This document shows positions 8,027 through 16,755 of a stretch of DNA of 64,000 nt, piece by piece. The translations under genes and the position numbers were made by a program. Below the pieces are notes generated by a model. That model was not told the DNA's origin. It did not search any database and saw only the letters and a list, made by a program, of their open reading frames with translations. The number at the start of each line of letters is the position of its first letter. Positions within the stretch are counted from its first letter, which is position 1. The stretch lies in assembly GCF_000217955.3 (NCBI RefSeq), contig NZ_AFOY02000015.1:930001-994000 (forward strand), written 5' to 3'. The stretch is from Pseudomonas fluorescens HK44. Its GTDB lineage: Bacteria; Pseudomonadota; Gammaproteobacteria; Pseudomonadales; Pseudomonadaceae.

Positions 8027-9310
8027 TTAGGCGAGTGCTCGCCAACCCAACAGGGCACGAGCCTTTTGAAGGTCGGACTGCATGTCGTGATTCCACAGCC
8101 AGTCGAAACGCTCGGCGAGGGTTTTGCCCAGCAGTTGTTCGTCATCGGCTACAGCTGGATCACGCAGCTCATAAAGCTCCCCGGCTTCCCAGGAGGTGCG
8201 CTGCACACGACAGGCACGCGGACGACGGATGGCGTCGTAAGCTTCGAGCACCGCTTGTGGCTGGCTGTCCAGGACCTGCGGATCGGCCAGCAATCGCGCC
8301 AGAAGCCAGGCGTCTTCCAGGCCCTGACCTGCGCCAGCGCCCTGGTGCGGCAACATCGCATGCGCAGCATCGCCGATCAGGCCCACGCGGCCGTGCACGT
8401 AGCCTGGTAACTCATCGAGTTCATGCAGCGCCCAAAGGGTGGGGGCTGGAATGCATTCGAGCAGCACCCGAGCAGCATCTCCCCAATGATTGAAGGCAGA
8501 GAGCATTTCTTCCTGGCTGGCATTGCGCACCCACTGAGCATCGCTCGGCCAGGTTGGATCAGGGCGGCTGCGATCGGAAATGAAGGCCACAACGTTGATA
8601 AGCCGGCCTTGTTTGACGGGGAACGTGAGGATATGTGCATCAAGCCCCAGGTACATCTGCGGTACGTCGACCAAGTGCTCATCGACCCCCCGAGCTCTGT
8701 ACGCCGCGCGCAACTGTTGGCTGTCGATCATCCCACGGTAGGCGCAGGTACCACTGAAACGCGGCGCCACAAGGGGTTGGCCAAGACCGTTGAGGACATG
8801 ATCACGAATTGAAGACTTGATACCGTCCGCGGCGATCAACAAATCGCAGCGATGCTCAGTGCCATCGGTAAACACTACGCGAGCCTGTTCGGCATCCTGC
8901 TCCACGCTGACGGCGCGCTTACCGAATTGGGCGATCCCTTCGGGCAACTGGCTGGCAAGAGCATCAAGGAAGTCAGCACGGTGTACCGAAGACTGCCCTA
9001 CCCCTTCGGCCAGGCTTGCGCCTAGATAGCCGGCATCTTCACCACGACGCCATTCGAACCAGATGTCCTGCCAGGGGTCCTGCGTTTGGTCGGCAATCTT
9101 GCGGTAGGGTTCGGCAATACCCAGACCCGCGATGGCACGAACGGCATTGGCGCCAAAGGAGACACCTGCTCCGACCTCGCCAAAGGCTGGAGCCGCTTCG
9201 AACAACTGCACGCTCAGATGGGAATGACGGCACAGGTCCAGGGCCAGAGCCACGCCGGCAATGCCGCCGCCAACAATACCGATGTGCAATTTGGATTGAG
9301 AAGTTTGCAT
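8027..9310 (-). CDS. salA: Salicylate 1-hydroxylase (salicylate monooxygenase)
   Basis: FAD enzyme of 427 aa that converts salicylate to catechol with NADH and O2. N-terminal GIVGGGIAGVALALDLC is the FAD ADP-binding site. LLIAADGIKSSIRD is the NAD(P)H/FAD DG motif, and VGLIGDAAHAMLPHQGAGAGQGLEDA is the GD motif near residue 310. The sequence follows NahG/SalA closely from memory, including APAFGEVGAGVSFGANAVRA and FSGTCAYRGM. It is divergent from nahR/salR and is preceded by a probable NahR box. A catechol-cleavage gene set is not in the window. nahG is an alternative name. Confidence 0.93.
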   Translation of the reverse strand: MQTSQSKLHIGIVGGGIAGVALALDLCRHSHLSVQLFEAAPAFGEVGAGVSFGANAVRAIAGLGIAEPYRKIADQTQDPWQDIWFEWRRGEDAGYLGASLAEGVGQSSVHRADFLDALASQLPEGIAQFGKRAVSVEQDAEQARVVFTDGTEHRCDLLIAADGIKSSIRDHVLNGLGQPLVAPRFSGTCAYRGMIDSQQLRAAYRARGVDEHLVDVPQMYLGLDAHILTFPVKQGRLINVVAFISDRSRPDPTWPSDAQWVRNASQEEMLSAFNHWGDAARVLLECIPAPTLWALHELDELPGYVHGRVGLIGDAAHAMLPHQGAGAGQGLEDAWLLARLLADPQVLDSQPQAVLEAYDAIRRPRACRVQRTSWEAGELYELRDPAVADDEQLLGKTLAERFDWLWNHDMQSDLQKARALLGWRALA

Positions 9311-9402
9311 AGCAAGTTACCCATGAGGCTGATTGTTATTGGAGTAACCAAATCATCGCCATCTGAGCGCTATTGATAAATACCGCAACTCCCATACATG
9401 CC

Positions 9403-9417
9403 ATCACGAGTGTGAAT
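9403..9417 (-). promoter_or_regulatory. Probable NahR/SalR operator upstream of salA
   Basis: On the minus strand the sequence is ATTCACACTCGTGAT, 93 bp upstream of the salA start codon. The NahR recognition sequence of the nah and sal promoters, as I remember it, is ATTCACGCT-N2-TGAT, so there is one mismatch. Position and orientation fit activation of salA by the adjacent LysR protein. Confidence 0.65.
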
Positions 9418-9486
9418 ATTGCTTTTCAGGACGAGCAGTTATTGATCAAACGAGCCCTTCCTTGAGCTCGCCTTTTTCTGCAATCG

Positions 9487-9718
9487 TTACTGCAGCACAG
9501 ATTGCTTGGATGAAACGGCCTGTCGGCTTGAAGCGTTCTGAATCAGAAAGACCAGAATAGCGACGGCCCCTACCAGTCCTGGTACTGCGCACGACCCCAT
9601 AGATGACCAAATCATAACCGTCGAAAATGATGATTAGCGCGCACCAGAACAGCACGCGCGCATGGAAGGCGTTGAAACGTGCCCCGTCAATCAGGGCTGA
9701 TACATCAATCGTACGCAT
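9487..9718 (-). pseudogene. Aromatic-acid MFS permease (BenK/PcaK type) with internal deletion
   Basis: The minus strand starts with about 45 residues typical of AAHS-family aromatic-acid transporters (IDVSALIDGARFNAFH, then IIIFDGYDLVIYGVV). At about 9587 the homology jumps. In the next frame the text reads AVPGLVGAVAILVFLIQN up to a TAA at 9487, which resembles the last helix of the same family. So both ends of a roughly 1.3-kb gene are present and the middle is missing, with a frame change at the join. It lies between salA and its regulator, so it was probably the salicylate uptake gene. Confidence 0.75.
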
Positions 9719-10055
9719 GGCATCGCTCTTTTTGTCATTGTTATAGAGCCGGAGGATCTGACGCCGCCGGGAATTGCGCGGTGCCCAATGGTGTTACGCA
9801 GAGCGTTCAGAACCGGGCATGGCTTCGATCATGGGCAAACCATCAACCGTGATAAATACAGCCAGGTGAATACGCATTATTTAGAACGTGAATAAAGATC
9901 GAGGACGAGCAAAAGTCCCATCGTTCTCACAATGGACGCGACGGTCTGGCACTTGTTAGGCTTGGGCTCTTGCAGCGGCGATTTCAGAGCGGTGCAGACC
10001 CAACGGTGGGCAAAGATTTATCGCCCCTATGAGCGCGCAATCTGCACGAGGCGTT
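9719..10055 (+). other. Intergenic region before nahR
   Basis: About 340 bp without a supported gene. It must hold the promoter of the nahR/salR gene and the former promoter of the permease. AT-rich stretches at 9850-9900 (TTATTTAGAACGTGAATAAAG) are the likeliest promoter area. No clear second NahR box was found. Confidence 0.4.
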
Positions 10056-10958
10056 ATGGAATTACGTGAACTTGATCTCAATCTTCTTCTGGTATTTAAC
10101 CAACTGCTGATTGACCGCCGGGTATCGACGGCGGCGGATAATCTCGATCTGACCCAGCCCGCTGTCAGCAACGCGTTAAAGCGACTGCGTGTCGCTTTGA
10201 ACGACGAGCTTTTCGTTCGTACTTATCAAGGAATGGAGCCCACGCCCTATGCCCGGCAATTGGCTGAGCCAGTTGCACTGGCCATTCAGACCTTACGTGA
10301 TGCACTGAGCCGACAGGACACATTTGACCCGCTCAACTGCAATCGCAGGTTTACGATGGCGATGACCGATATTGGCGAAATCTACTTCATGCCGCGGCTG
10401 ATGGACGCTCTGGCTGAGCGCGCTCCGGGTTGCTCGATCAGTACACTGCGCAACACCTCCGATACCTTGGCCGAAGGATTACAGAACGGTGCGATCGACC
10501 TCGCAGTGGGATTACTGCCGCACCTGCAAGCCGGTTTTTTTCAGCAGCGCCTGTTTCACCATCGCTATGTCTGCATGTGCCGTAAGGACCACCCGGCTAC
10601 CAGGGAACCGCTAACGCTTGAGCGTTTTTGCAGTTATGACCACGTTCGCGTCGTAGCGGCGAACACGGGGCACGGCGAAGTCGATACGTTTCTGGCGCGG
10701 GCCGGCATCGAGCGAAATATACGCCTGGAGGTACCCCATTTCGTCGCAGTAGGCCACATACTTCAACGCACCGACTTAATGGCAACAGTGCCTGAACGAT
10801 TCGCCAGCAGTTGTGAACAACCCTTTGGGCTCGCGGTTCTACCGACGCCAGTGGAACTGCCCAATATCGAAATAAACCTGTTCTGGCATGCTCGCTATAA
10901 CAAGGATCCAGCCAATTGTTGGCTTCGCCAGCTGATGTTTGAGTTGTTTTCGGATTAA
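10056..10958 (+). CDS. nahR: LysR-type salicylate-responsive activator (NahR/SalR)
   Basis: A 300-aa LysR regulator. It begins MELRELDLNLLLVFNQLL, the same opening as NahR of the naphthalene plasmid, and keeps VSNALKRLR in the HTH, FVRTYQGMEPTPYA, MAMTDIGEIYFMPRLMDAL and WLRQLMFELFSD at the C-terminus. The length equals NahR. An upstream in-frame ATG at 10029 would add nine residues; I prefer 10056 because of the family N-terminus. It stands head-to-head with salA and should activate it with salicylate as co-inducer. SalR is an equivalent name. Confidence 0.92.
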   Translation: MELRELDLNLLLVFNQLLIDRRVSTAADNLDLTQPAVSNALKRLRVALNDELFVRTYQGMEPTPYARQLAEPVALAIQTLRDALSRQDTFDPLNCNRRFTMAMTDIGEIYFMPRLMDALAERAPGCSISTLRNTSDTLAEGLQNGAIDLAVGLLPHLQAGFFQQRLFHHRYVCMCRKDHPATREPLTLERFCSYDHVRVVAANTGHGEVDTFLARAGIERNIRLEVPHFVAVGHILQRTDLMATVPERFASSCEQPFGLAVLPTPVELPNIEINLFWHARYNKDPANCWLRQLMFELFSD

Positions 10959-11020
10959 GTCACCTGAGCGAGTATGGCTGCGACGTCAAAGCAGATTGCT
11001 CTTGTGCTCAGCCACAGCAG

Positions 11021-11238
11021 AGCGCCAAACCCGTGGCCGGCCGCGAAGAGGGCTTCTTTCTCAGCGGTTCGCTGTTTGACGACGTGACGCCGGAGATGAG
11101 CATCTATCGGGAAGAGGTTTTCGGGCCCGTCCTGTCGGTTGTCGGGGTGCCTGATCTCGCGAGCGCAATTGGGAAACCGTGCGCTTTTACACGCGCAACA
11201 AGAGCGTTATAGAGCACTGGCCCGACAGCATGGCCTAA
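11021..11238 (+). pseudogene. mmsA: mmsA (methylmalonate-semialdehyde dehydrogenase) scar
   Basis: Two pieces of one aldehyde dehydrogenase lie side by side. The first (11021 to about 11168) encodes VAGREEGFFLSGSLFDDVTP and IYREEVFGPVLSVV, a C-terminal-half motif of MmsA. The second, in another frame (about 11173-11238), encodes VRFYTRNKSVIEHWPDSMA and a TAA, which is the MmsA C-terminus. About 80-90 residues between them, and everything upstream, are missing. Homology to MmsA rather than other aldehyde dehydrogenases is judged from the FYTRNKSV ending. Confidence 0.72.
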
Positions 11239-11668
11239 AGTGCGGAATTCGCGAAATCCATGGAATCCTTTTCTTCGATGACTGCGAACTCTACCGAATC
11301 TCAGCTCCCAAGAGCCCACGGTGAGACTTCAAGGAATTTCGTACAGAGCCTAATCATCCTGACTGACCGCAAACAAGTCGCCACGCCCGTTTTAGTTCAG
11401 GGAGAGGTGATACTAAAAGCTTACAACACATGTAGCGAATAGAATTTAAACGATTAACTTAATGTTAGATTTGGAATATCCGGGCATCAGACCTTTCAGA
11501 AAAAGCGCTTACTCCCTTCATGCACTATACTTCTTGCTGACTTTACCATCAGGATGGATGTTGATGATTCAGTCTGATCGGACGTCAGATTAATATTAAT
11601 CTGACGATGCTGTTAAGTGGCGATGCTTTTGCATAATCCAGGCGTGACAGGAATAGGATGAAGAGAAA
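11239..11668 (+). other. Intergenic control region of the cytochrome oxidase operon
   Basis: About 430 bp without a supported gene. The distal part is AT-rich (11440-11480). The segment nearest the oxidase operon contains the long palindrome annotated separately. No terminator was recognised. Confidence 0.5.
11583..11606. promoter_or_regulatory. 24-bp perfect palindrome upstream of the oxidase operon
   Basis: The half-site CGTCAGATTAAT is followed directly by its reverse complement, giving 24 bp of perfect dyad symmetry centred 74 bp before the coxB start. There is no T-run, so it is not a terminator. The size and position suit an operator for a dimeric regulator, but it does not match the Anr/FNR box (TTGAT-N4-ATCAA). 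Confidence 0.55.
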
Positions 11669-13126
11669 ATGGCAATAGCAATTATCTTGATTCTAATCGT
11701 TGTTGCATCAGTATTGTTCAACATCCTGGCGCCTTGGCATGCGACACCGGCCGCTTCCAACTGGGGGTCAATAGACACGACCCAGTTCATCACCCTGATC
11801 ATCAGCGGAATATTTTTCATCGCCATCACGGTATTTATGGCGGTCGCCGTGATGCGTTATCGTCACAAGGACGGTGCCAAGGCGGCTTACCAGCCAGGCA
11901 ATAAAAAGTTGGAGTTATGGTTAATTATCGTTACCTCGGTCGGTATTGCCGCGATGTTGGCACCAGGCCTGGTTGTTTACAGTGATTTCGTCCGGGTGCC
12001 GAAAAAAGCTTATGAACTTGAAGTGGTCGCCCAGCAGTGGCAGTGGGCTTTTCGTTTTCCCGGTCGGGACGGAAAGTTGGGCAAGTCGGATATCAAGTTT
12101 GCTGATTCCATCAACCCTTTCGGTCTTGATCCCAAGGATCCTGCAGGGCAGGACGATATACTGATACTAAACAATGAAGTTCACCTTCCGCTCGATCAGC
12201 CCGTAAAAGTTTTACTGCGCTCCAAAGATGTGCTGCACGATTTCGATGTACCGCAAATGCGCGGCAAGATGGACATGGTGCCGGGGATGGTGTCGTACTT
12301 TTGGTTTACGCCAACTAAAACCGGGCAATATGAAATTATTTGCGCTGAATATTGTGGCGTAGGGCATTACAACATGCGCGGCCATATGATCGTCGACGAA
12401 CAGGGTGCCTTCGATCAATGGCTGAGCAGCCAACCGACTTTTGCGCAGACATTAGTGGCAGCTGCCAAACCCAGTCGCGACAGCGTGCTGGAAAAAGGCC
12501 GCCTGTTGGTCGAAAAATACGGCTGCAACGCCTGCCATAGCCAGGATGGCAGTGCCAGTCTCGGCCCAGGGTGGAAAGGGCTGTACGGCCGCACTGAACA
12601 GCTTGCCGATGGCACCAGTGTGCTGGTCGATGAGGCCTACCTTAAATCGGCGATTCTCGATCCAAAGGCCCGGCGGGTGCAGGGCTACCCGCCGGTCATG
12701 GTGGCCTATACTCTCAATGAAGATGAACTGGGTGCTCTTGTCACCCTGATCAAATCACAGGGTACTGTGCGCCAAGGCGATGAGCTGTCTGCCCCGGGTG
12801 ACGACTTGGTGGCGCAGGGACAGCAGTTGGCCAAATCGTTCGGTTGTCTGGCCTGCCACAGTGTCGATGGCAGCAAGGGTGTCGGCCCCAGTTGGCAGGG
12901 CCTGTATGGCAAAACAGAAACCCTTGAGGACGGTACGAGGATAAAGGTCGATGAGGACTATATAAAAGAATCAGTTCTTAAGCCTAACGCCAAAATCGTC
13001 AAGGGCTACGCACCCATCATGCCTACCTTTACGCCGAGTGATAAGGAGTTGAGCGCACTGATCGCTTTTATCAAATCCAAAGCGAATGCCGACGCTGATG
13101 CGAGCAAGGCGGAGCCAGGAAAGTAG
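11669..13126 (+). CDS. coxB: Cytochrome c oxidase subunit II with two fused cytochrome c domains
   Basis: A 485-aa electron-entry subunit. It has two N-terminal membrane helices (about residues 1-20 and 37-60, plus one near 78-100) and a periplasmic cupredoxin domain whose CuA ligands are visible in CAEYCGVGH. Two class I cytochrome c domains follow, each with one heme site (CNACH near residue 289, CLACH near residue 390). One fused c domain makes a caa3 oxidase; two is less common. AGGATGAAGAGAAA precedes ATG 11669. First gene of the operon. Confidence 0.93.
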   Translation: MAIAIILILIVVASVLFNILAPWHATPAASNWGSIDTTQFITLIISGIFFIAITVFMAVAVMRYRHKDGAKAAYQPGNKKLELWLIIVTSVGIAAMLAPGLVVYSDFVRVPKKAYELEVVAQQWQWAFRFPGRDGKLGKSDIKFADSINPFGLDPKDPAGQDDILILNNEVHLPLDQPVKVLLRSKDVLHDFDVPQMRGKMDMVPGMVSYFWFTPTKTGQYEIICAEYCGVGHYNMRGHMIVDEQGAFDQWLSSQPTFAQTLVAAAKPSRDSVLEKGRLLVEKYGCNACHSQDGSASLGPGWKGLYGRTEQLADGTSVLVDEAYLKSAILDPKARRVQGYPPVMVAYTLNEDELGALVTLIKSQGTVRQGDELSAPGDDLVAQGQQLAKSFGCLACHSVDGSKGVGPSWQGLYGKTETLEDGTRIKVDEDYIKESVLKPNAKIVKGYAPIMPTFTPSDKELSALIAFIKSKANADADASKAEPGK

Positions 13127-13174
13127 CCGTAAGCAGCCAGCAATACACCGAAACTTCAGTAGGAGGATGACGTG

Positions 13175-14950
13175 ATGGCCTATGCGGAGCAAGCCGAAAC
13201 AGAAGCACTGCACGAACCGAAAAGTTTCCTGACCAAATATATCTGGAGTCAGGACCACAAGGTCATCGCCATTCAGTATTCCTTGACGGCTATGTTCGTG
13301 GGCCTCATCGCCGTGGTGTTGTCGGACTTGATGCGCTTGCAGATAGGCTTCCCTGGTAGTTTGGGGTTCATGGACGCCAGTACTTACTATCAGGCGATGA
13401 CCATGCACGGCATGATCATGGTCATTTATTTGCTGACAGCCTTGTTTCTGGGGGGCTTCGGCAACTATCTGATCCCCTTGATGGTGGGCGCCCGCGACAT
13501 GGTCTTCCCCTATGTCAACATGCTGAGTTACTGGACCTACCTGCTAGCGGTACTGGTGTTGCTCGCCAGTTTCTTTGTTCCTGGCGGCCCCACCGGTGCG
13601 GGCTGGACGCTCTATCCGCCGCAGTCCATTACCAAGGGGACACCGGGGACCGAGTGGGGCATCATTCTGATGCTCGTCTCACTGGCGATCTTTATCGTTG
13701 CCACCACCATGGGCGGATTGAACTACGTCACCACGGTGTTACAGGCGCGTACGCACGGCATGACATTGTTTCGCATGCCGCTCTCCGTATGGGGAATCTT
13801 CATGGCCTCGATTATGGCCTTGCTGGCCTTCCCGGCGTTGTTTGTCAGTGCGATCATGACGCTGTTTGACAAGCTGTTGGGCACCAGCTTCTTTATGCCG
13901 GCGATCATCTCGCTGGGGCAGCAGCTCGATCACCAAGGCGGCAGCCCGATATTATTCCAGCATCTCTTCTGGTTCTTCGGCCACCCGGAAGTCTACATCG
14001 TTGCTCTCCCGGCGTTTGGTCTGGTCTCCGACTTGATCAGCACCCATGCGCGTAAAGGAATCTTCGGCTACCGAATGATGGTGTGGGCCATTATTGCGAT
14101 TGGTGTACTCAGTTTTGTGGTCTGGGCACACCATATGTATGTCAGCGGAATGAACCCCTACTTTGGCTTTTTCTTCGCCACCACCACGTTGATCATCGCG
14201 GTGCCGACTGCACTGAAAGTCTACAACTGGATTCTGACCCTGTGGCGGGGCGACATCCATCTGACCGTACCGATGCTGTTTGCCCTGGCCTTTATCGTCA
14301 CCTTTCTGGTCGGCGGTCTGACCGGGTTGTTTCTCGGTAATGTGATCGTGGATATCCCGCTCTCGGACACCTATTTCGTCGTAGCTCATTTCCATATGGT
14401 CATGGGGGTCGCACCGGTACTGGTGGTGTTCGGCGGCATTTATCATTGGTTCCCGAAAGTCACCGGGCGCATGACGAACGACACCCTCGGCAAGCTGCAT
14501 TTCTGGATTACCTTTCTCGGCACCTACGCCATCTTCTTTCCCATGCACTACCTGGGTTTCCAGGGCATGCCACGCCGCTACTACGCCTATGACAACTACG
14601 CGTTCATCCCGCAGTCGGCGCAAGAATTGAATGCCTTCATTACGGTGGTCGCATTGACCGTCGGCGTTTCCCAACTACTGTTTCTGTTCAACCTGGCCTG
14701 GAGTACTTTCAAAGGCAAGCCCGCAGGCAGTAACCCCTGGGGCGCAGCCAGTCTGGAATGGCAAACGCCGGACACCCCGCCGGTACACGGTAACTGGGGA
14801 GCGAAGCTGCCGGTCGTGCATCGCTGGGCCTATGACTACAGCATGCCGGGAATAGAACAGGATTTCGTTCCGCAAACGGTCTCCGACGAGGAGCTGGAGC
14901 AGATGCGGCAACTCAGTGCCGAAACTGGGATAGCGGACGTTAAAACATGA
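13175..14950 (+). CDS. coxA: Cytochrome c oxidase subunit I (heme-copper oxidase, A1 type)
   Basis: The catalytic subunit of about 591 aa with 12 or more helices. The heme and CuB ligands are readable: MHGMIMV (low-spin heme His), GHPEVYIVALPAFG with the Glu of the D channel and the crosslinked His/Tyr, AHHMYVSGM (CuB His pair), VVAHFHMVMG (two heme His). IIAVPTALKVYNW carries the K-channel Lys. So it is a proton-pumping A1-type oxidase. AGGAGG lies 8 bases before ATG 13175; GTG 13172 is possible. No heme A synthesis or Cox11 genes follow, so maturation factors must come from another locus. Confidence 0.94.
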   Translation: MAYAEQAETEALHEPKSFLTKYIWSQDHKVIAIQYSLTAMFVGLIAVVLSDLMRLQIGFPGSLGFMDASTYYQAMTMHGMIMVIYLLTALFLGGFGNYLIPLMVGARDMVFPYVNMLSYWTYLLAVLVLLASFFVPGGPTGAGWTLYPPQSITKGTPGTEWGIILMLVSLAIFIVATTMGGLNYVTTVLQARTHGMTLFRMPLSVWGIFMASIMALLAFPALFVSAIMTLFDKLLGTSFFMPAIISLGQQLDHQGGSPILFQHLFWFFGHPEVYIVALPAFGLVSDLISTHARKGIFGYRMMVWAIIAIGVLSFVVWAHHMYVSGMNPYFGFFFATTTLIIAVPTALKVYNWILTLWRGDIHLTVPMLFALAFIVTFLVGGLTGLFLGNVIVDIPLSDTYFVVAHFHMVMGVAPVLVVFGGIYHWFPKVTGRMTNDTLGKLHFWITFLGTYAIFFPMHYLGFQGMPRRYYAYDNYAFIPQSAQELNAFITVVALTVGVSQLLFLFNLAWSTFKGKPAGSNPWGAASLEWQTPDTPPVHGNWGAKLPVVHRWAYDYSMPGIEQDFVPQTVSDEELEQMRQLSAETGIADVKT

Positions 14951-15639
14951 ACAGGCTGCTATTGAGAAACGCCGATAGCGCTGACCCCGGCGGTAGTTGG
15001 AGTGGTGGTCCTGAGGATATTCAGGCCGCCGAGGGTGCCGATAGAATCCAAAATGCAAGAGTAGGCCTGCGCTTGTTTCTGGCCGTAGTGAGCTCGTTAT
15101 TCTTTCTCTTTCTGGTTGCCTTTATCGAACGCTCACAAATGGCCGACTGGCAACCCCTGACGGAGCCCTTGGCGCCGTTAGCCAATCTATGGCAGCTATG
15201 GCTGAATTCGGCTTTTCTGGTATTCAGTTGCATCGCACTGCAGTGGTCGCGTATGGCCGCCCGACAGGCTCGACTGGACGCAACGGTCATTGGCTTTGCA
15301 GTGGGGGGCGTATTTGCAGTTGCCTTTCTGACAGGACAACTCTGGGTCTGGCAGCAGTTTGTCGCCTGGGGCTACTTTGTCGCCAGCAATCCGGCCAACA
15401 GTTTCTTCTACCTGTTGACCGGCCTGCACGGGTTCCACCTGCTGGGCGGGCTGATAGCCTGGAGCAGAACCGTCGCTAAATTCCTGCATCATGTGCCGTT
15501 GCCGCAACTCAGCGCCAGCGTAGAGCTCTGTGCCATCTATTGGCATTACTTACTGGGTCTTTGGTTCGTACTATTCGCGCTGCTGACCAGTACGCCGGCA
15601 ACCTATGAAGCCATTGCCAGATTTTGCGGCCTGAGGTGA
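14947..15639 (+). CDS. Cytochrome c oxidase subunit III-like protein (first copy)
   Basis: A 230-aa membrane protein overlapping coxA by 4 nt (ATGA). The C-terminal half has the subunit III pattern: FFYLLTGLHGFHLLGGLIAW and ELCAIYWHYLLGLWFVLFALL. The N-terminal 40 residues are hydrophilic and not conserved in the family. It differs strongly from the second subunit III that follows. It may correspond to the extra COX3-like protein seen in some caa3 operons. Confidence 0.85.
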   Translation: MNRLLLRNADSADPGGSWSGGPEDIQAAEGADRIQNARVGLRLFLAVVSSLFFLFLVAFIERSQMADWQPLTEPLAPLANLWQLWLNSAFLVFSCIALQWSRMAARQARLDATVIGFAVGGVFAVAFLTGQLWVWQQFVAWGYFVASNPANSFFYLLTGLHGFHLLGGLIAWSRTVAKFLHHVPLPQLSASVELCAIYWHYLLGLWFVLFALLTSTPATYEAIARFCGLR

Positions 15640-15645
15640 AAAGCC

Positions 15646-16359
15646 ATGGCATCGCACCCGCTAGCCCCAGTCGAGTCCAGTTCATCCAATCCACCCAGCT
15701 CGCCGCCTGCAACGGGATGGCAGGGCATCGCCAACGACTGGGCCTCGGACAGAGAGGCTTTCAGGCAGGTCCCCTGGGGCAAGGCGATGATGTGGATATT
15801 CCTGCTCAGCGATACGTTTGTATTTACCTGCTTTTTAACCGGCTACATGTCGGTACGCATGACGATCACCAGCGCCTGGCCTAACCCCAGTGAAGTGTTC
15901 GCATTGACGATCGGCGGTAGAGAAATCCCGCTTATTCTGATCGCTATCATGACCTTTGTGCTGATCAGTAGCAGCGGCACCATGGCCATGGCAGTCAATT
16001 TCGCCTATCGCCGTGATCGCGCGAAAACCGCTGCCTTGATGCTGGCGACCGCAGCCTTCGGTGTGACATTCGTCAGCATGCAGGCATTTGAATGGAGCAA
16101 GCTCATCGCAGAAGGGGTACGTCCTTGGGGGAACCCCATGGGGGCGGCGCAATTTGGTGCCAGCTTTTTCATGATTACCGGTTTCCACGGGCTGCATGTG
16201 TCCGTCGGCGTCATCTACCTCAGTATTGTGGCGATGAAAGTATTGCGGGGCGATTATGAGCGTTCCGGAAACTATCAGATCGTCGAGATAGCCGGGCTTT
16301 ACTGGCACTTCGTGGACCTGGTGTGGGTGTTTATTTTTGCTTTCTTCTATTTATGGTAG
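15646..16359 (+). CDS. Cytochrome c oxidase subunit III (second copy)
   Basis: A 237-aa membrane protein with a hydrophilic Pro/Ser-rich N-terminus (residues 1-35), then WGKAMMWIFLLSDTFVFTCFLTGY and the classical ending FFMITGFHGLHVSVGVIYL and IAGLYWHFVDLVWVFIFAFFYLW. This is the canonical heme-copper subunit III, which stabilises subunit I. It lies 6 bp after the first subunit III-like gene, so the operon encodes two versions. Confidence 0.92.
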   Translation: MASHPLAPVESSSSNPPSSPPATGWQGIANDWASDREAFRQVPWGKAMMWIFLLSDTFVFTCFLTGYMSVRMTITSAWPNPSEVFALTIGGREIPLILIAIMTFVLISSSGTMAMAVNFAYRRDRAKTAALMLATAAFGVTFVSMQAFEWSKLIAEGVRPWGNPMGAAQFGASFFMITGFHGLHVSVGVIYLSIVAMKVLRGDYERSGNYQIVEIAGLYWHFVDLVWVFIFAFFYLW

Positions 16360-16389
16360 GTCGTGAACAGGTTCTGAAGAGGAGCACGG

Positions 16390-16710
16390 ATGATGGCGCA
16401 TACCCAGGGTCAGCAACATCCAATCAGTTTGTACCTTAAAATCTGGGGGCTGTTATTCGTCCTCAGCACGCTGTCGTATCTTGTCGACTATTTTCACTTC
16501 CAGGGCTACCTCCGGTGGTCCCTGATCGTCACGCTCATGTTGTTGAAGGCAGGTTTAATCGTCTCCATCTTTATGCATATGGCCTGGGAACGGTTGGCCA
16601 TGGTCTACGCCATATTGGTGCCGCCTTTGTGTTTACTGGTACTCGTCGGACTGATGGCCACCGAGGCGGACTATGTTTTCCTCAGCCGGGTCATTTTCTT
16701 CGGCCAATAA
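16390..16710 (+). CDS. Cytochrome c oxidase subunit IV-like small membrane protein
   Basis: A 106-aa protein with three hydrophobic segments (LYLKIWGLLFVLSTLSYLVD; LIVTLMLLKAGLIVSIFMHM; VYAILVPPLCLLVLVGLMA). LLKAGLIVSIFMHM is the signature of the prokaryotic COX4 family. Ribosome site GAGGAG is followed by ATGATG, so the start may be 16390 or 16393. Last gene of the oxidase operon. Confidence 0.88.
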   Translation: MMAHTQGQQHPISLYLKIWGLLFVLSTLSYLVDYFHFQGYLRWSLIVTLMLLKAGLIVSIFMHMAWERLAMVYAILVPPLCLLVLVGLMATEADYVFLSRVIFFGQ

Positions 16711-16755
16711 GCGACGTCCGGATGGCACTTCCGGATGGCCTCAAGCCTTCAGGGG

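Noticed and set aside
16711..16755. Terminator between the oxidase operon and the convergent gene
   Set aside because: Only a direct repeat CCGGATGGC and weak pairing; no stable stem with T-run.
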